A stretch of DNA of 64,000 nucleotides from Dirofilaria immitis (Eukaryota; Nematoda; Chromadorea; Rhabditida; Onchocercidae), in assembly GCA_024305405.1 (NCBI GenBank), contig JAKNDB010000098.1, positions 2,011,501 through 2,075,500 of the forward strand, in the 5' to 3' direction. The notes below the pieces were generated by a model. That model had not been told where the DNA came from. It worked only from the letters and a program-made list of their open reading frames with translations, and did no database searches. Both the position numbers and the translations under genes were made by a program. Shown here in pieces: positions 49,219-64,000 of this stretch; within the stretch, counting starts at the first letter, position 1, and each line of letters begins with the position of its first letter.

Positions 49219-50620
49219 TCAGTTTTCCTTTTCGTTGTTATTGTTTATTTTTGAATCATTAGATGGCGGTTCTGGCAAATTTTCTTGAATTATCTAAAAA
49301 AGATTTTTTCCATATGTATACGTACTCCTTACCTTTTTCATTCAGCTACCTAAAAATCAATAGCATAAATACAGAACTTACGGCGATTAAAGATTCGATC
49401 TGTTCTTCATTTAATCGTTCTTCACATTCTTCCACTAACAGTTGAATCTGAAGTATTTTCTGTTATAGTCGAATCAGGTTGGACAGTAAAATTATTAATC
49501 ATTTCATTTATTTAAATAAACGGGCTTAATGTAAACGAAATAATAAAAATTACCTCAACGGCTGTTATGGGTCGCAAATTTATGAGTTGCAAGATCTCCA
49601 CCGCTGTCAACTGTAAACAAATTATTAAAATAAAAGATTAAATCTTCGGTAAATCTAATTGAGAAAAACACAAAAATATGCTTATAAAACAAATTTCGTA
49701 GATATATGATGGGTATACATCAAAATAAAACATCGGAACCAAAATTAATGCATATGACACATTTAAACAAAGAAATTACAGAACTCATGTAAATAAATAA
49801 GAAATAAAATAATAAGCATATGAAATAAATAATTTAATATGCATATGAAATAATCGCTACATTATCAAAGAGATATTAAGTACTTTAAATGGCGCTACTG
49901 CTCGAATAAACTTTTCAATGTCCACATTTTTTTGCGTAGCAGCTGGCGTTTCTTGCAAATATTTACTCGTCTGAAACAACAAGATTTGTCTATACAATTA
50001 ATACACTTTGATCTTAGCCAATTTATTAGAAAAATGGATTATTTTAATTAGAATTAGTGCTGGGACAATTAGTCAATCATGGTAATTCCTTAATAAGCTA
50101 TTCAAGCGCTATTTCATCCTATTCATATTTGGAATATGAATTTTAAAATTTTTTATTATTTCATTTACATTAAGACCGTTTATTTAAATAAATGAAATAA
50201 TTAATAATTTTACTCTACAATCTGATTAGACTATACTTTAATTTTTTACTTTAAGTTTGAAAAGTTGGTAGTTGCATATGCCGATTATCATTTATAAGGA
50301 TTTCAAAATAAAATACAAAATATAAAGCCTAATTCCAATAATTCTTCCAAGCCAAACAGAATCACCAGAACAATTACTACCACTTGATTTACATATGTGA
50401 AATAAGTATCAACTTCAGGCAAAGATTATGGATATAATTAAGAATTAATCCAATAGGACAACAGTTTAAATGATTTTATAAAGAAATATACTTCATATAT
50501 AACCGTTCCAAGAACCTTCGATCGTTTTGTAAGTTCATTTTGTTGCTTACGCCTATCCTGCATCAGTCGGAATACTTCCGCATTTGTGATTATTGTATGC
50601 CGTGGATCTAAAACTTCCAT
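49219..50620 (-). CDS. CRCP: RNA polymerase III subunit RPC9 (CRCP)
   Basis: Five exons join perfectly: 50620-50492, 49970-49884, 49610-49554, 49447-49382 and 49293-49219, giving 137 aa (human 148). RPC9/Rpb4-family proteins pair with RPC8 to form the Pol III stalk, used in initiation in the nucleus; the vertebrate protein is also known as CGRP-receptor component. Matches in order: TNAEVFRLMQDRRKQQ (human SNYEVFQLLTDLKEQR), TVIYETSKYLQETP (TITYETLKYISKTP), AEVI-type helix LQLINLRPITAVEIQLLVEE (LQLLNHRPVTAVEIQLMVEE) and CEERLNEEQIESLI (SEERLTEEQIEALL). The tail is Asn/Glu-rich (NNNNEKEN). The Met chosen is MEVLDPRHT, matching human MEVKDAN; the frame is open upstream but not conserved. No frameshifts. 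It is convergent with the Rho-like gene, with only 277 bp between stops. Confidence 0.95.
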
Positions 50621-52236
50621 ATTACAGGGAGGAAGTGCACATCTCACCTGAAAAATCATATCGAATTTACAACGATTTCAAATAGCACATCCTGAAAGTT
50701 ACAATAAATTATTACTAATTTTCATTTTTGATAATGACTTAATCTATAGTCACTTCAATAGCGAAGAATATTTGAAAAAATTAACATTGCACATGTTAAG
50801 GTACAATGATATCCTTTGTAGATGCAAATAGAACTTTGATTATTTATCTATAATTTTATAGTAGATAACATAAATAATCGCACATAACGAAAACAGTTAA
50901 ACAGATATAAGAATGGCTTAATTATATTTATGCAGTGATAAATACTGAAATGCAACAAATGAAATTTGATAAGAAATGGTTATTATGGCAAAACATCAAA
51001 TCAGATGATTAAAATTTCCCAAAAATTATTTCACTACAAAATTCATGAGGAGAATATATTCATGGTTTTGAAAAAGTACTATTCTTAATTCAATACAAAA
51101 CATGCAAAATATATTACTGCGAAAATGGTATTTCGAGAAGTAAAAATTATGCTTCTTGTTCTCGATTGCTTTAATAATATCGAATATCTTGCTGATATAC
51201 TATAGAATATCTCGTGGTAACATTAAAAGGAGTATGTCGATAATTTGATAGATAATTAAATTGCATTCATGGAAATTTTTCTTTTAAAGAAGAAAAAGAT
51301 AACAAGCATATTAAACAATGAATTATAAAGCAGACTTCCATATCATAATAAAATGAAGAGAGCTGAACTGAAAATACAATTAATAGCGATACGACACATT
51401 GTACAAAAAATATAAAGCCGATAATAACTCTATACTTTCAATATGTAAAATCTGGCGATGTCTTTTGCCTTTAAGTGAACTTAGGTCTCAAATTGACCAC
51501 TAATAACAGACAATAGACAAACAAAAACAAAATGAAAAATTAGTGAGAAAAAAAGTAGTAATAAACAAAAGATTAAAAGTAAATTAACGATTCAGCTGCA
51601 TGAATTGAAGTAAGACATAATTTTAAGAGGGACTTCACTTCTACCCCTATGATTAATTTGGCGAAATTTAAATAGACTGTTAACTTCAAGCAAATCGAAG
51701 ATAAACTGAACAATTAAGCTTGAATAAAATCGCTGCTAGATAATGCAGTATAACTTTAAAATAGTGAATATAATTCATAAAACAATCTAAGCAAATAAGG
51801 TTAAATTGATATGCCATATCATTTGTTTCAACACATTTAGCTTTGCAATTTGGTATATTAATAATTCTTAACTATCAGAGAAATGTAAATTCGAAACAAA
51901 AAAACAATAATAAAATAAAGACATAAAACTAATATTATGGCGAATTAAATTTTCTTTGACATATTTGGAAACTTGAAGAATATAAATATATAAATCAGCA
52001 AAGACAACATCAGGAGATATCTTAACACTTAAGCAATCAGATTAATTATATGGTATAACTAATCACTGAGCTATTTCATAGAGATAATAAACAATGATGT
52101 TTGTACCAAATAACTCCGTAACAATTGAGGTTATGCAAACTATAATTTCAGATATACTATCAAAGAAAAATAAATATAAAGCGATAAAGTAACAAAGAAA
52201 TAGAAAGTAAGGTGGCTTCTGCCGTAATGTACATAT
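50621..52236. other. Intergenic between PTGR2-like and CRCP
   Basis: About 1.6 kb of AT-rich sequence between two minus-strand genes. I see no coding exons or RNA genes. The distance leaves open but does not support an operon. Confidence 0.45.
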
Positions 52237-55999
<3,763 letters not shown>

Positions 56000-58091
56000 A
56001 TTCATTCATTTACATACTTTGATGAGAAACTGACACAAAGAAAAATAACCATTTTGTTTTTGAATGTTTCTGAAATAAAAATTTCAATCAAACAACGAAA
56101 TAATATGAATTTCATCAAAAACGAATATGATAATTAATGATTTGAAGCAAAATTACTGTGCATACTATTCGAATATAACAACCAACGCTTAAATTATTTC
56201 AATAATTTCGATAAAATGGTATAATATGCTATCATTATATGATTGCATATTATTTGATCTTCAATAAAAAGGTCATGATGCCAATAATGAAAATTTCGTT
56301 TTCTTCGTTCTACTGAACGCATTAATGAACAAATTCAACTATCATTTTTTATTGATTAATTTTTATATTTGAATTTCATGAAAATATTCCTAGCAGAATA
56401 TGATAAAATAAGAAGCATTTAAATATATAAATGATGAAAATGATTCATAAGGCTAAAAATTCACAAATGACTCATATTCGTTTCACGAATGATGATGAAA
56501 ATGATGATAATTCATCTCAATAATAATTTAATATTAATTTAATTACTTAAATGTAAATTAGTCATCATATGATAATGTCACAAACTAATCCATTTACTAC
56601 ATATTGTGAACATTCTCTTATTATCGTCATATTTTAAGAGGAACTTTTTTTTATCTAATTTCACTAATATACGACGAGAAGGAGAATAAAATTTAAATTA
56701 CATCAAAATATACCAATTTTCAAAAGTTTTCTGAATAGAGAAAAATTAGAATAAAATGGAAGAAGATGAGGATGAAAAATGGCATAGATTATAATTAGGT
56801 AAATGAAAAAGGGAAAGAAAAGGAAAAAAAAGAAAGGGATGGCATAAGAAAATAGAATTAAAACAAAATGATAGAAAGGTAAAAATTTTGCAACAAAAAA
56901 TATCACAAAAATGTTCAATTTTTGATAAATTGAACAGATATGGTATGTTTTGAATATATGTTTGACAGTGGCAATGATTAAAAATAATAAAAGTGAAGTG
57001 AAATGAACAGTTGATAATAAATATGAAGAGCAATACCAGTTATATGCAAAATGATCATAAATAGAACGATAAGAAATAAATTTCAAAAAAAAAACAATTG
57101 ATTGTTTGGAGAAAAAGAAAAGAAAAAAATGATGTCTATTTATTAAAACAAACTGTATAAATGCATTTTTTCCATAGATTACCAACTGTAAATGCAATAC
57201 TTTAAACTATTTCTTCTTTGCGCATATTTTCATTTCATATACAATAAAAGTTACGTAGAAATCAATACATGAACTTGTAATACGTGTAATATTTTTATAT
57301 TTCGCCATTATTTTCACGTGTTCTAATAGATAACAAAACTGATAACAACAAGACCCATTAATGCATCTTATTAATAATGTCATTTCATTTTGATAAATGT
57401 GATATGATGAAAAGTTAAAAATTTCTCGTCACATGATAAAAGGTTAAACATTTCTTTAATAAATTTAAATTTTTAAAATATCACTTAGCATTTTAGGATT
57501 ATAGCATAGATGTAGTGATATCACATAATTTCAAAGAATTCATTTATATAATTTCAGGAACTCTACAAAAAAAAACGATAAAAATTGCAACACCTTCCAT
57601 CGAATCGAAAATTAGCAAAGACAAAACAAGTCCTCAACCTAATGGGAAAACGATACATCATTCAGTCCATGAAAAACTAATGTGATACAGAATTCGCGCA
57701 GCGAAAATTTGTAATCCTTTTGCAACAAACCTTTTCCATGGAATTGATATTTTGGAATGCGATTGATATTGTTGAAAAGTATTGATTTAGTTGAAAGAAT
57801 TCTTCCTCCTTTTTTATCCATTTCGAAAATATAAACTCTTTTAAAATTATATTTCAAATTTTACAATAATTACAACTGCTTAGATCATAATTGCGATAAA
57901 ATTTAAATAATCGATATATCACTGCATAGAATTGATTGCAATTAATCGATGTTAAATGATTTAAGATTTAAATCAAAATAACTGAAAATGAAGTACAAAG
58001 TGATGTTCTAAATTCTTTTGAAAGAATTCATTATAATATATCAAATTATCAGCTGACTAAAAGTTTTTAAAAACTTTTCTCGTTCTTCTTT

Positions 58092-58132
<41 letters not shown>

Positions 58133-60096
58133 AATTAAAATAAATGCCAAAATTCGTGCAAAAGCATTTATTTTTGTATCTAAAAATGCCAATTTTTTTT
58201 TCCTTTTGTTTTCACTTTGTTTATCTTTTCTATCTTTCTTAAATTTGATTAATCTTAGCGGAAATAAATCATTTTTCAAAAAATACATATCATTTGCTAG
58301 TTAGCAAAATTTGTTCTTGCAATTTTTTTTTTTTTTTTAGAAATTACTTTTTTGAGAATATAATTTTAATTGTTACCTATTAATTTTTTTTTAGCTCAAT
58401 AATCCTTTTCTTTTTTCTCTCCAAAAAAAAAAAATTAATTAAAATCAGACAAATTAGGAAATAATTGTTAATTTAGTAATTTTGTTTTTTTTTTGTTAAT
58501 TTTAAGAAAAAATTTTTAAAATTAATAAATGAAAATTAGTCATTGATATGATTTTTAATTATTAGTAACAAAAAATTTTCAGTTTAATAATGATTTATTG
58601 CATAACGATTCATCGAAATATTATTGCTGATAAAAAAAAAAAAAAACTATGATTAAACCAACTGTCTTCCACTAAAATTATTCTTTCGTTGTTATTATAA
58701 ATATTATAATCTTATGTTATTATCATTTTATCGTTAAAAAGGTAAAAAAAAAAAAAAAGAATTTTCTTTATTTGCTAAAATATTTTATATATGAAAATTT
58801 TTTTTCATTTCTTTGGAAAACAAAATTCTATTAATATATGAAATTTAATTGATAACACCAAATCTGAATATAATAATTTAATTATTTTATAAATTTAAAA
58901 TAAAATTAAATAGCACCAAAAAAATAAATAATATTATAAATTATATACACTAAACATTTAAAAATTGCCATTTTATGATTGCTAAATTATTTTGCTAATA
59001 TTTTAATCAATTTTGACAAAAATTAACATTTATAAAATATACAAAATTACAAACAATTATAGGACAATTAATTTATTATCGTTTTTTTTTTTTAGATTTT
59101 AAAATAGACGATAAATTCGTGCCATTTTATGCCTAATTAATCTGACTGATTAATTTACAACAGAATTGATCGTTATCAGTGTTCGACAATTGCAAAAAAA
59201 TAGATGAGAGAAATGATGAAAGGTAAAAACAAAAAAAAAAGTAATCGATAATTTTACTGTTTATATCTTATATCGTTTGAAATTTAAACATTTTTCAAAA
59301 TGTTTAAATATTGCATGAAATGATAAAAATAAAATAATCATTAAATTTATTGATTCATTAGATTTATTGATAAAATAAAATGTGTAAAAAGTAAAAGAGA
59401 TGATTGATGATGATATTTTATGCAGACCAAAAATTTATAAGATAAAATTATCAAAATCTTGTTTGCTAAACAAATTCATTTCAAGATTAGCTTTAAGTGT
59501 TAGAAATATCACGCAAATATTTCTGACAGAATTTAATCAATCAATTTAGTTGATTTGGAGTAATTAGAGGAAAATACATATGATCGAAAATAGAACGATA
59601 ATTTAATTGCTCGATAAATAAGCTATATGTAAGTGAAAAATTAAGTAAAATAATCAATATTTCCGATAGAAACAATCGGATGATTCAATCATTTGAATTA
59701 ATTAATATTACTAATTAATACTATTAATTTTATAGGATACTTTTTTACACATTTATTTTTCGCAACCATTTTACTTCATCGCAATAGTAAGGAATATATG
59801 AACATGAAAAAGTTCTACGAGAAATTTTATCAAAATTATTTTGATATGATCAAAAATTAGGAATTGAAAAGGTAAGCTTATAAGATTAGTTTATGATTTG
59901 TAATAAAAATAAATAAATTTAATCCTCTCGAATATTAAAATGAATGCACGATAATACTTGCAGTAGATCAGTAGATTTGCATTTAGCTATCATTTGTTTC
60001 AATTGAAAAAAATTATTTTACTATGTTTGAATATTTTAAAAATGTCATTGATAACATTGCAAAGTATCATTGATAAGATTGCAAAGTACGAATAAA
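56000..60096. other. Gene-poor AT-rich region
   Basis: No supported gene in 4 kb. Open frames on the minus strand at 56703-57197 and 56746-57033 are Phe/Ile/Tyr-rich shadows of A-rich sequence. It contains many poly(A)/poly(T) runs and the (TC)n tract at 58097. The promoter of the PTGR2-like gene should lie at the left edge. Confidence 0.55.
58097..58124. repeat. (TC)n microsatellite
   Basis: A perfect TC dinucleotide run of about 28 bp following a T-rich tract. Confidence 0.9.
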
Positions 60097-60975
60097 CACA
60101 AACTTCTACAAAAAGCAAACATTTTTTTTTTTTTTTAAATTGACTATTTGATCATTACTTCATGAATTGGATAAAACTGCATCATGTATCAACAAATTTT
60201 ATAAATATAATACTTTGTATCTATCTATTCAAGAATCAAAAAAATGCTTTATGATAATAATTTTATAAAAATTATAATCATTTTTCTTGTTGTACGAGAA
60301 AATTATTATTGCTACTATATCTAGCAAATTATTATTGTTATTGTATTAACAATGATTTTGTTATTGTATTATTAATAGCCAGTTATTGCTAATACATCAA
60401 AGGAGTTACAATAAGTAAATTTTCTCAAATCTTTTAAAGATTTATGTTGGCACTCTTTTTGATACAGTTTTCTCGAACTATTATTAATATATTTTGCTTG
60501 TCCGGGAAGATATTTGAAATAATTTAGCAATAACGATATAATATTATTTAATCGAAAGACATATTGAATATTTTGAGAGAAAGTATGAATAAAGTCAAAG
60601 CAAATTTGAAATATTAAGTTCAAAATTTGGGAAGTCTAAAAACTTTCAAGAGATTGTATTAACTTATTGTAACTTCTTTGATGTATTAACAACAATTGGC
60701 TATTAGTAATACAATAACAATAATAATTGTTAATACAATAACAATAATAATTTGCTAGATATAGTAGCAATAATAATTTTCTCGTACAACAAGAAAAAAG
60801 ATTATAATTTTTACAAATTATTATCATAAAGCATTTTTTTGATTCTTGATTAGATAGATACAAAGTATTATATTTATAAAATTTGCTGATACATGATGCA
60901 GTTTTTCCCAATTCATGAAGTAATGATCAAATAGTCGATTTAAAAAAAAAAAAAAGCTTATTTTAGAAGTTTGTG
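60097..60975. repeat. Inverted-repeat (foldback-like) element
   Basis: The left arm (about 60097-60416) begins cacaaacttcta and ends ttacaataagt. The right arm (about 60661-60975) is its imperfect reverse complement and ends agaagtttgtg. The spacer is about 245 bp. The arms share ordered blocks such as atgctttatgataataattt / aaattattatcataaagcat and tgttgtacgagaaaattatt / aataattttctcgtacaaca. There is no coding capacity. It could be a MITE or foldback element; no clear target-site duplication is seen by eye. Confidence 0.85.
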
Positions 60976-61020
60976 TATGTTCGTAGTTTTATTGTAAAAG
61001 AAATTATTATTGCTATTATC

Positions 61021-61049
61021 ATTATTATTATTATTATTATTATTATTAA

Positions 61050-61110
<61 letters not shown>

Positions 61111-61135
61111 ATTATTATTATTATTATTATTATTA
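61021..61135. repeat. Long (ATT)n microsatellite
   Basis: About 115 bp of ATT trinucleotides with two short ATTAAT interruptions, starting about 45 bp after the inverted-repeat element. Long homopolymeric Ile/Leu open frames on both strands here are artefacts of the repeat. Confidence 0.95.
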
Positions 61136-64000
61136 TGGGATTATTTGATTTTACATGGAAGTACAATAAATGAACGATTACGAATATTATATGCTTTTTT
61201 TTCAATTTTTTATAGCTGTTTAATAAAAAATAAATTTGTTATTATTCAATATATTAATGTTTAATAAAAGTAAATAATTTTATCAATATCAATTACACAA
61301 ACAAATTATCATTCAAATTATGAGCAATTTAAAATATTATCAAATAATCTATCCTAAATTTGTTATTAGAGTTTGTAAAACTTATGAATAACAATAATTA
61401 AACAAAATGATTAATTGAAAAAAAAAAGAAAAAAAAATGAAAATGTTTGATGCAGGATGAAAATTAAATTTATAAATTTATTATATAATGATAATTGGAC
61501 AAAAAGATTTAATTAAAGAATTCTTTCAAAAAATCAAAATTTTTAATTTGGAATGCTAATCAAAATAAACTTGGCAATAATTTCAAAAAAAAAAAAAAAT
61601 GAAAAACAAAAGAGCGATGAAATTGTTTTATCTGAAAGACACATTTTACATATTGCTGTTAAAATTTAATTGCAAATTATAAATAGAAATTAAAGTAATT
61701 ATCATAGCTAAAAAAAAATGATTAATAATAATTAAAAATAAAAAATAGACGTTATTGGTCTCGATTAAAATATTTGCATAGTCTTTGTATTATTATTTAA
61801 AATTAAGCATTTTACGAAAATGTTCGTACTAAAGCTAATCATTTATTAATATCAGTTAAAATATAATCATTAACATTATTCCATTTTCTGATAATTTTTT
61901 TTTACTTAAAAAATTAATAATTTAAAACAAAACTTAAATCTAATCAATATATGACAAATTGAATTAAAAATTTATCAGTTATTTGATGTAATTTTTTTTT
62001 TTAATATGAAAAATATCTAATCCATACATGTTTAAGTAATTAAAAAAATAAATTTTAAAATTTAAATCCCAAACAAAATATATGATAATATTAATAAAAT
62101 ATTCTTAAATACTGAACTACGATCAATAATGTATCGTTAAACATTTAAAAGAAAAATTATAATTTTATATCAGTATATATGCAGGTGTATAAATTTTAGA
62201 AATCTTATTTCATCTGCTCATATAATTTAATCCAAATAATGTTTACTTCTTTTACATACTTTATCAGATATTATTTGATTATCAGAGTTTTCTCTTCAAA
62301 CAACATCGAACAATATATAATTATAATTTCTTGTAATAAAATATAAAATCTATTCATAATAATAATTATTATTATTATTCTTTCAAATATATCTAAACAT
62401 ATTTACAATATATCTTAAATGATATAAATAAAAATTTTAAAATTTAATTTTTCTTCTTTAAAAGAAAAGAAAACGACAGGAAAATGTTACCATAATAATC
62501 TTTTCAATCTTCTTTTTATTTTTATTTTAGCATATAAAAATTTTTCGATTATAAATTAAGTAACCAATCAGATTGATAATATGAGAAAAATAATTATTTA
62601 TGAAAATAAGATTCTTTATATATATATATATATAAATAATTTATTTCAGTATGTATGAAAGATTAATTATTTATTTCAGTATGTAAATATTTGCTTGAAA
62701 AGATTAATTTAAAATCGAAAAGATTTAATACGAGAAATTAATTATTTATTTCAAATATGTAAATAATTGTAAGTAAATAAATTTTGCTTATTATTATTAT
62801 TATTATATTTAATCATATGGAATATTAAATTTTTCCTAGTTTTGATCATCTGATGAATTCAAACAAATAAAGATTATTATTTGAATATATATATCAATTA
62901 GTTTAGGAATTATTTTTTCGATCTATTCCAATTGCTTATTTTATTTTCTGCGATAATTCCTTTTTTTTTTTTTTTTTTACAATTATAATAAATTGGAAAA
63001 TAAAAAAACACAATTATAATGACAGGTTACTGTAAATTATTCTATTTGTCAAACGAGAGTGAGAGTGTTTTTTCTTTCAGTATAAAAATGAGAATGAATT
63101 TTTCTATCCAATAAATAGTTGATGATTTTTTTTTGCTAAATTTTTAAATTTAATAATTAATATTTTCCTTGAAAAGTTAAAAATTAAATTTATCAAATTA
63201 TGCTTTATTTATTTTAGGAATAATTCGGCAATGAATTTGTTTATGAATACCTTTTATAGCATTTGCTAAATACAATCTCAACAATTTTTAATAATTCTTA
63301 AAATTGTAATATAAACCAATATTTTTGAATAACAATATCGGAAAATTATATTCAGCAATGCTGTAAAAGGAATAGTTATATCGTAAAATTTTTGAGTAAT
63401 TGTTGTCGAATAGTTATACCGAAAAAAAAGTGAATTTAACATGTATGAATTTGAATGCTATTCAAATCATAATATAAATTTTGAGTAAACAATTCATTTT
63501 GGATTGATTAGATTTCAAATTAAAAAAAATTGATTATTCGACCATGGAATAATAACATTTAATTAACCATTTATTAATGTTTTCAATTAATTCAAATCGA
63601 CAAAGTTTACAAGTGATTAGTATCTAAATTAGAAGAACTTAAAATAACTTAAATTATGAGAACAAATTACCGATATTTTGTTGATATCACAAATATCATT
63701 ATTAAACAAAAAATGGAATCATTTTCGATTAAAAATTATACAAGTTTCAGTGTTTCAAAATTATCACAGAATTATTTTATTCACAGTTCACTGAACATAT
63801 ATTTTATACTATAAAATATTCAATAAAAATTAGCATAATTTTAGGCTAATAATATGAGATGATAAGACTGATTAATTTTAAAAAATATAAGAAACATTAT
63901 CTTTAACAAAATGATGAAATCTTTATTGATGAAAATTTCAAAACTATAATTTTGATAAGGATCAAAAAAATAAGAACGAAATATTCTTGAAAGTATTCCA
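61136..64000. other. AT-rich tail of the window, no gene
   Basis: Very AT-rich sequence with poly(A), poly(T) and short (AT)n or (ATT)n runs. No exon-like segment, RNA gene or mobile element could be supported. Confidence 0.55.

Noticed and set aside
56703..57197. Minus-strand 164-codon open frame with apparent hydrophobic segments
   Set aside because: Phe/Ile/Tyr-rich composition follows from A-rich sequence on the plus strand. There is no splice context, family motif or conserved start, so it is not a membrane protein call I can support.
57639..57857. Minus-strand 72-codon open frame with relatively balanced composition
   Set aside because: No recognisable motif, no supporting splice sites and no neighbouring exons; left out as a gene.
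60963..61264. Long Ile-rich and Leu-rich open frames on both strands
   Set aside because: They are translations of the (ATT)n microsatellite and have no protein-like sequence outside it.

Overview
The window is AT-rich eukaryotic DNA, most likely from a nematode and plausibly a spirurid or filarial worm. Genes are split into many short exons by AT-rich introns with TTTCAG-type acceptors. BEL/Pao retrotransposon remnants are present, and there is a bacterial-type phosphoglycerate kinase fragment of the kind a Wolbachia-exposed lineage would carry. The species call is inference; the gene identities below come from reading translations against remembered family sequences.

Left part (1-8.2 kb, minus strand): a five-exon gene resembling TAF1C (RNA polymerase I factor SL1), an orphan 5' piece of the geranylgeranyltransferase-I beta subunit (PGGT1B), and mitochondrial ribosomal protein mL37 (MRPL37). 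Across a 2 kb divergent intergenic region, the plus strand carries one large multi-exon gene, IFT140 (10.1-24.2 kb), a core subunit of the IFT-A ciliary transport complex.

Middle part (24-41 kb): a rearranged accessory region. It holds four relatives of a C2H2 zinc-finger gene. The one intact copy (28.4-29.5 kb, minus) is predicted to have a separate first exon encoding a signal-peptide-like leader. Two other copies are decayed in the same way and lie in the arms of a large inverted duplication (30,747-33,927 and 36,815-39,750). Only the left arm carries a roughly 200 bp bacterial-type pgk fragment. The 2.9 kb spacer contains two convergent BEL/Pao pol fragments. A diverged repeat occurs on both sides of the whole cluster (about 25.2 kb and 40.4 kb).

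Right part (41.9-56 kb): an unidentified multi-exon gene (plus), a Rho-like small GTPase with degraded nucleotide-binding motifs but a C-terminal CAAX box (plus), CRCP/RPC9 of RNA polymerase III (minus), and a PTGR2-like prostaglandin/oxo-reductase (minus). The last 8 kb is gene-poor, with an inverted-repeat element and a long (ATT)n tract.

MRPL37, IFT140 and PTGR2 each carry single-base frameshifts inside otherwise well conserved exons, mostly at A/T runs. This looks more like consensus sequence error than three pseudogenes. TAF1C-like and CRCP join without any frameshift.
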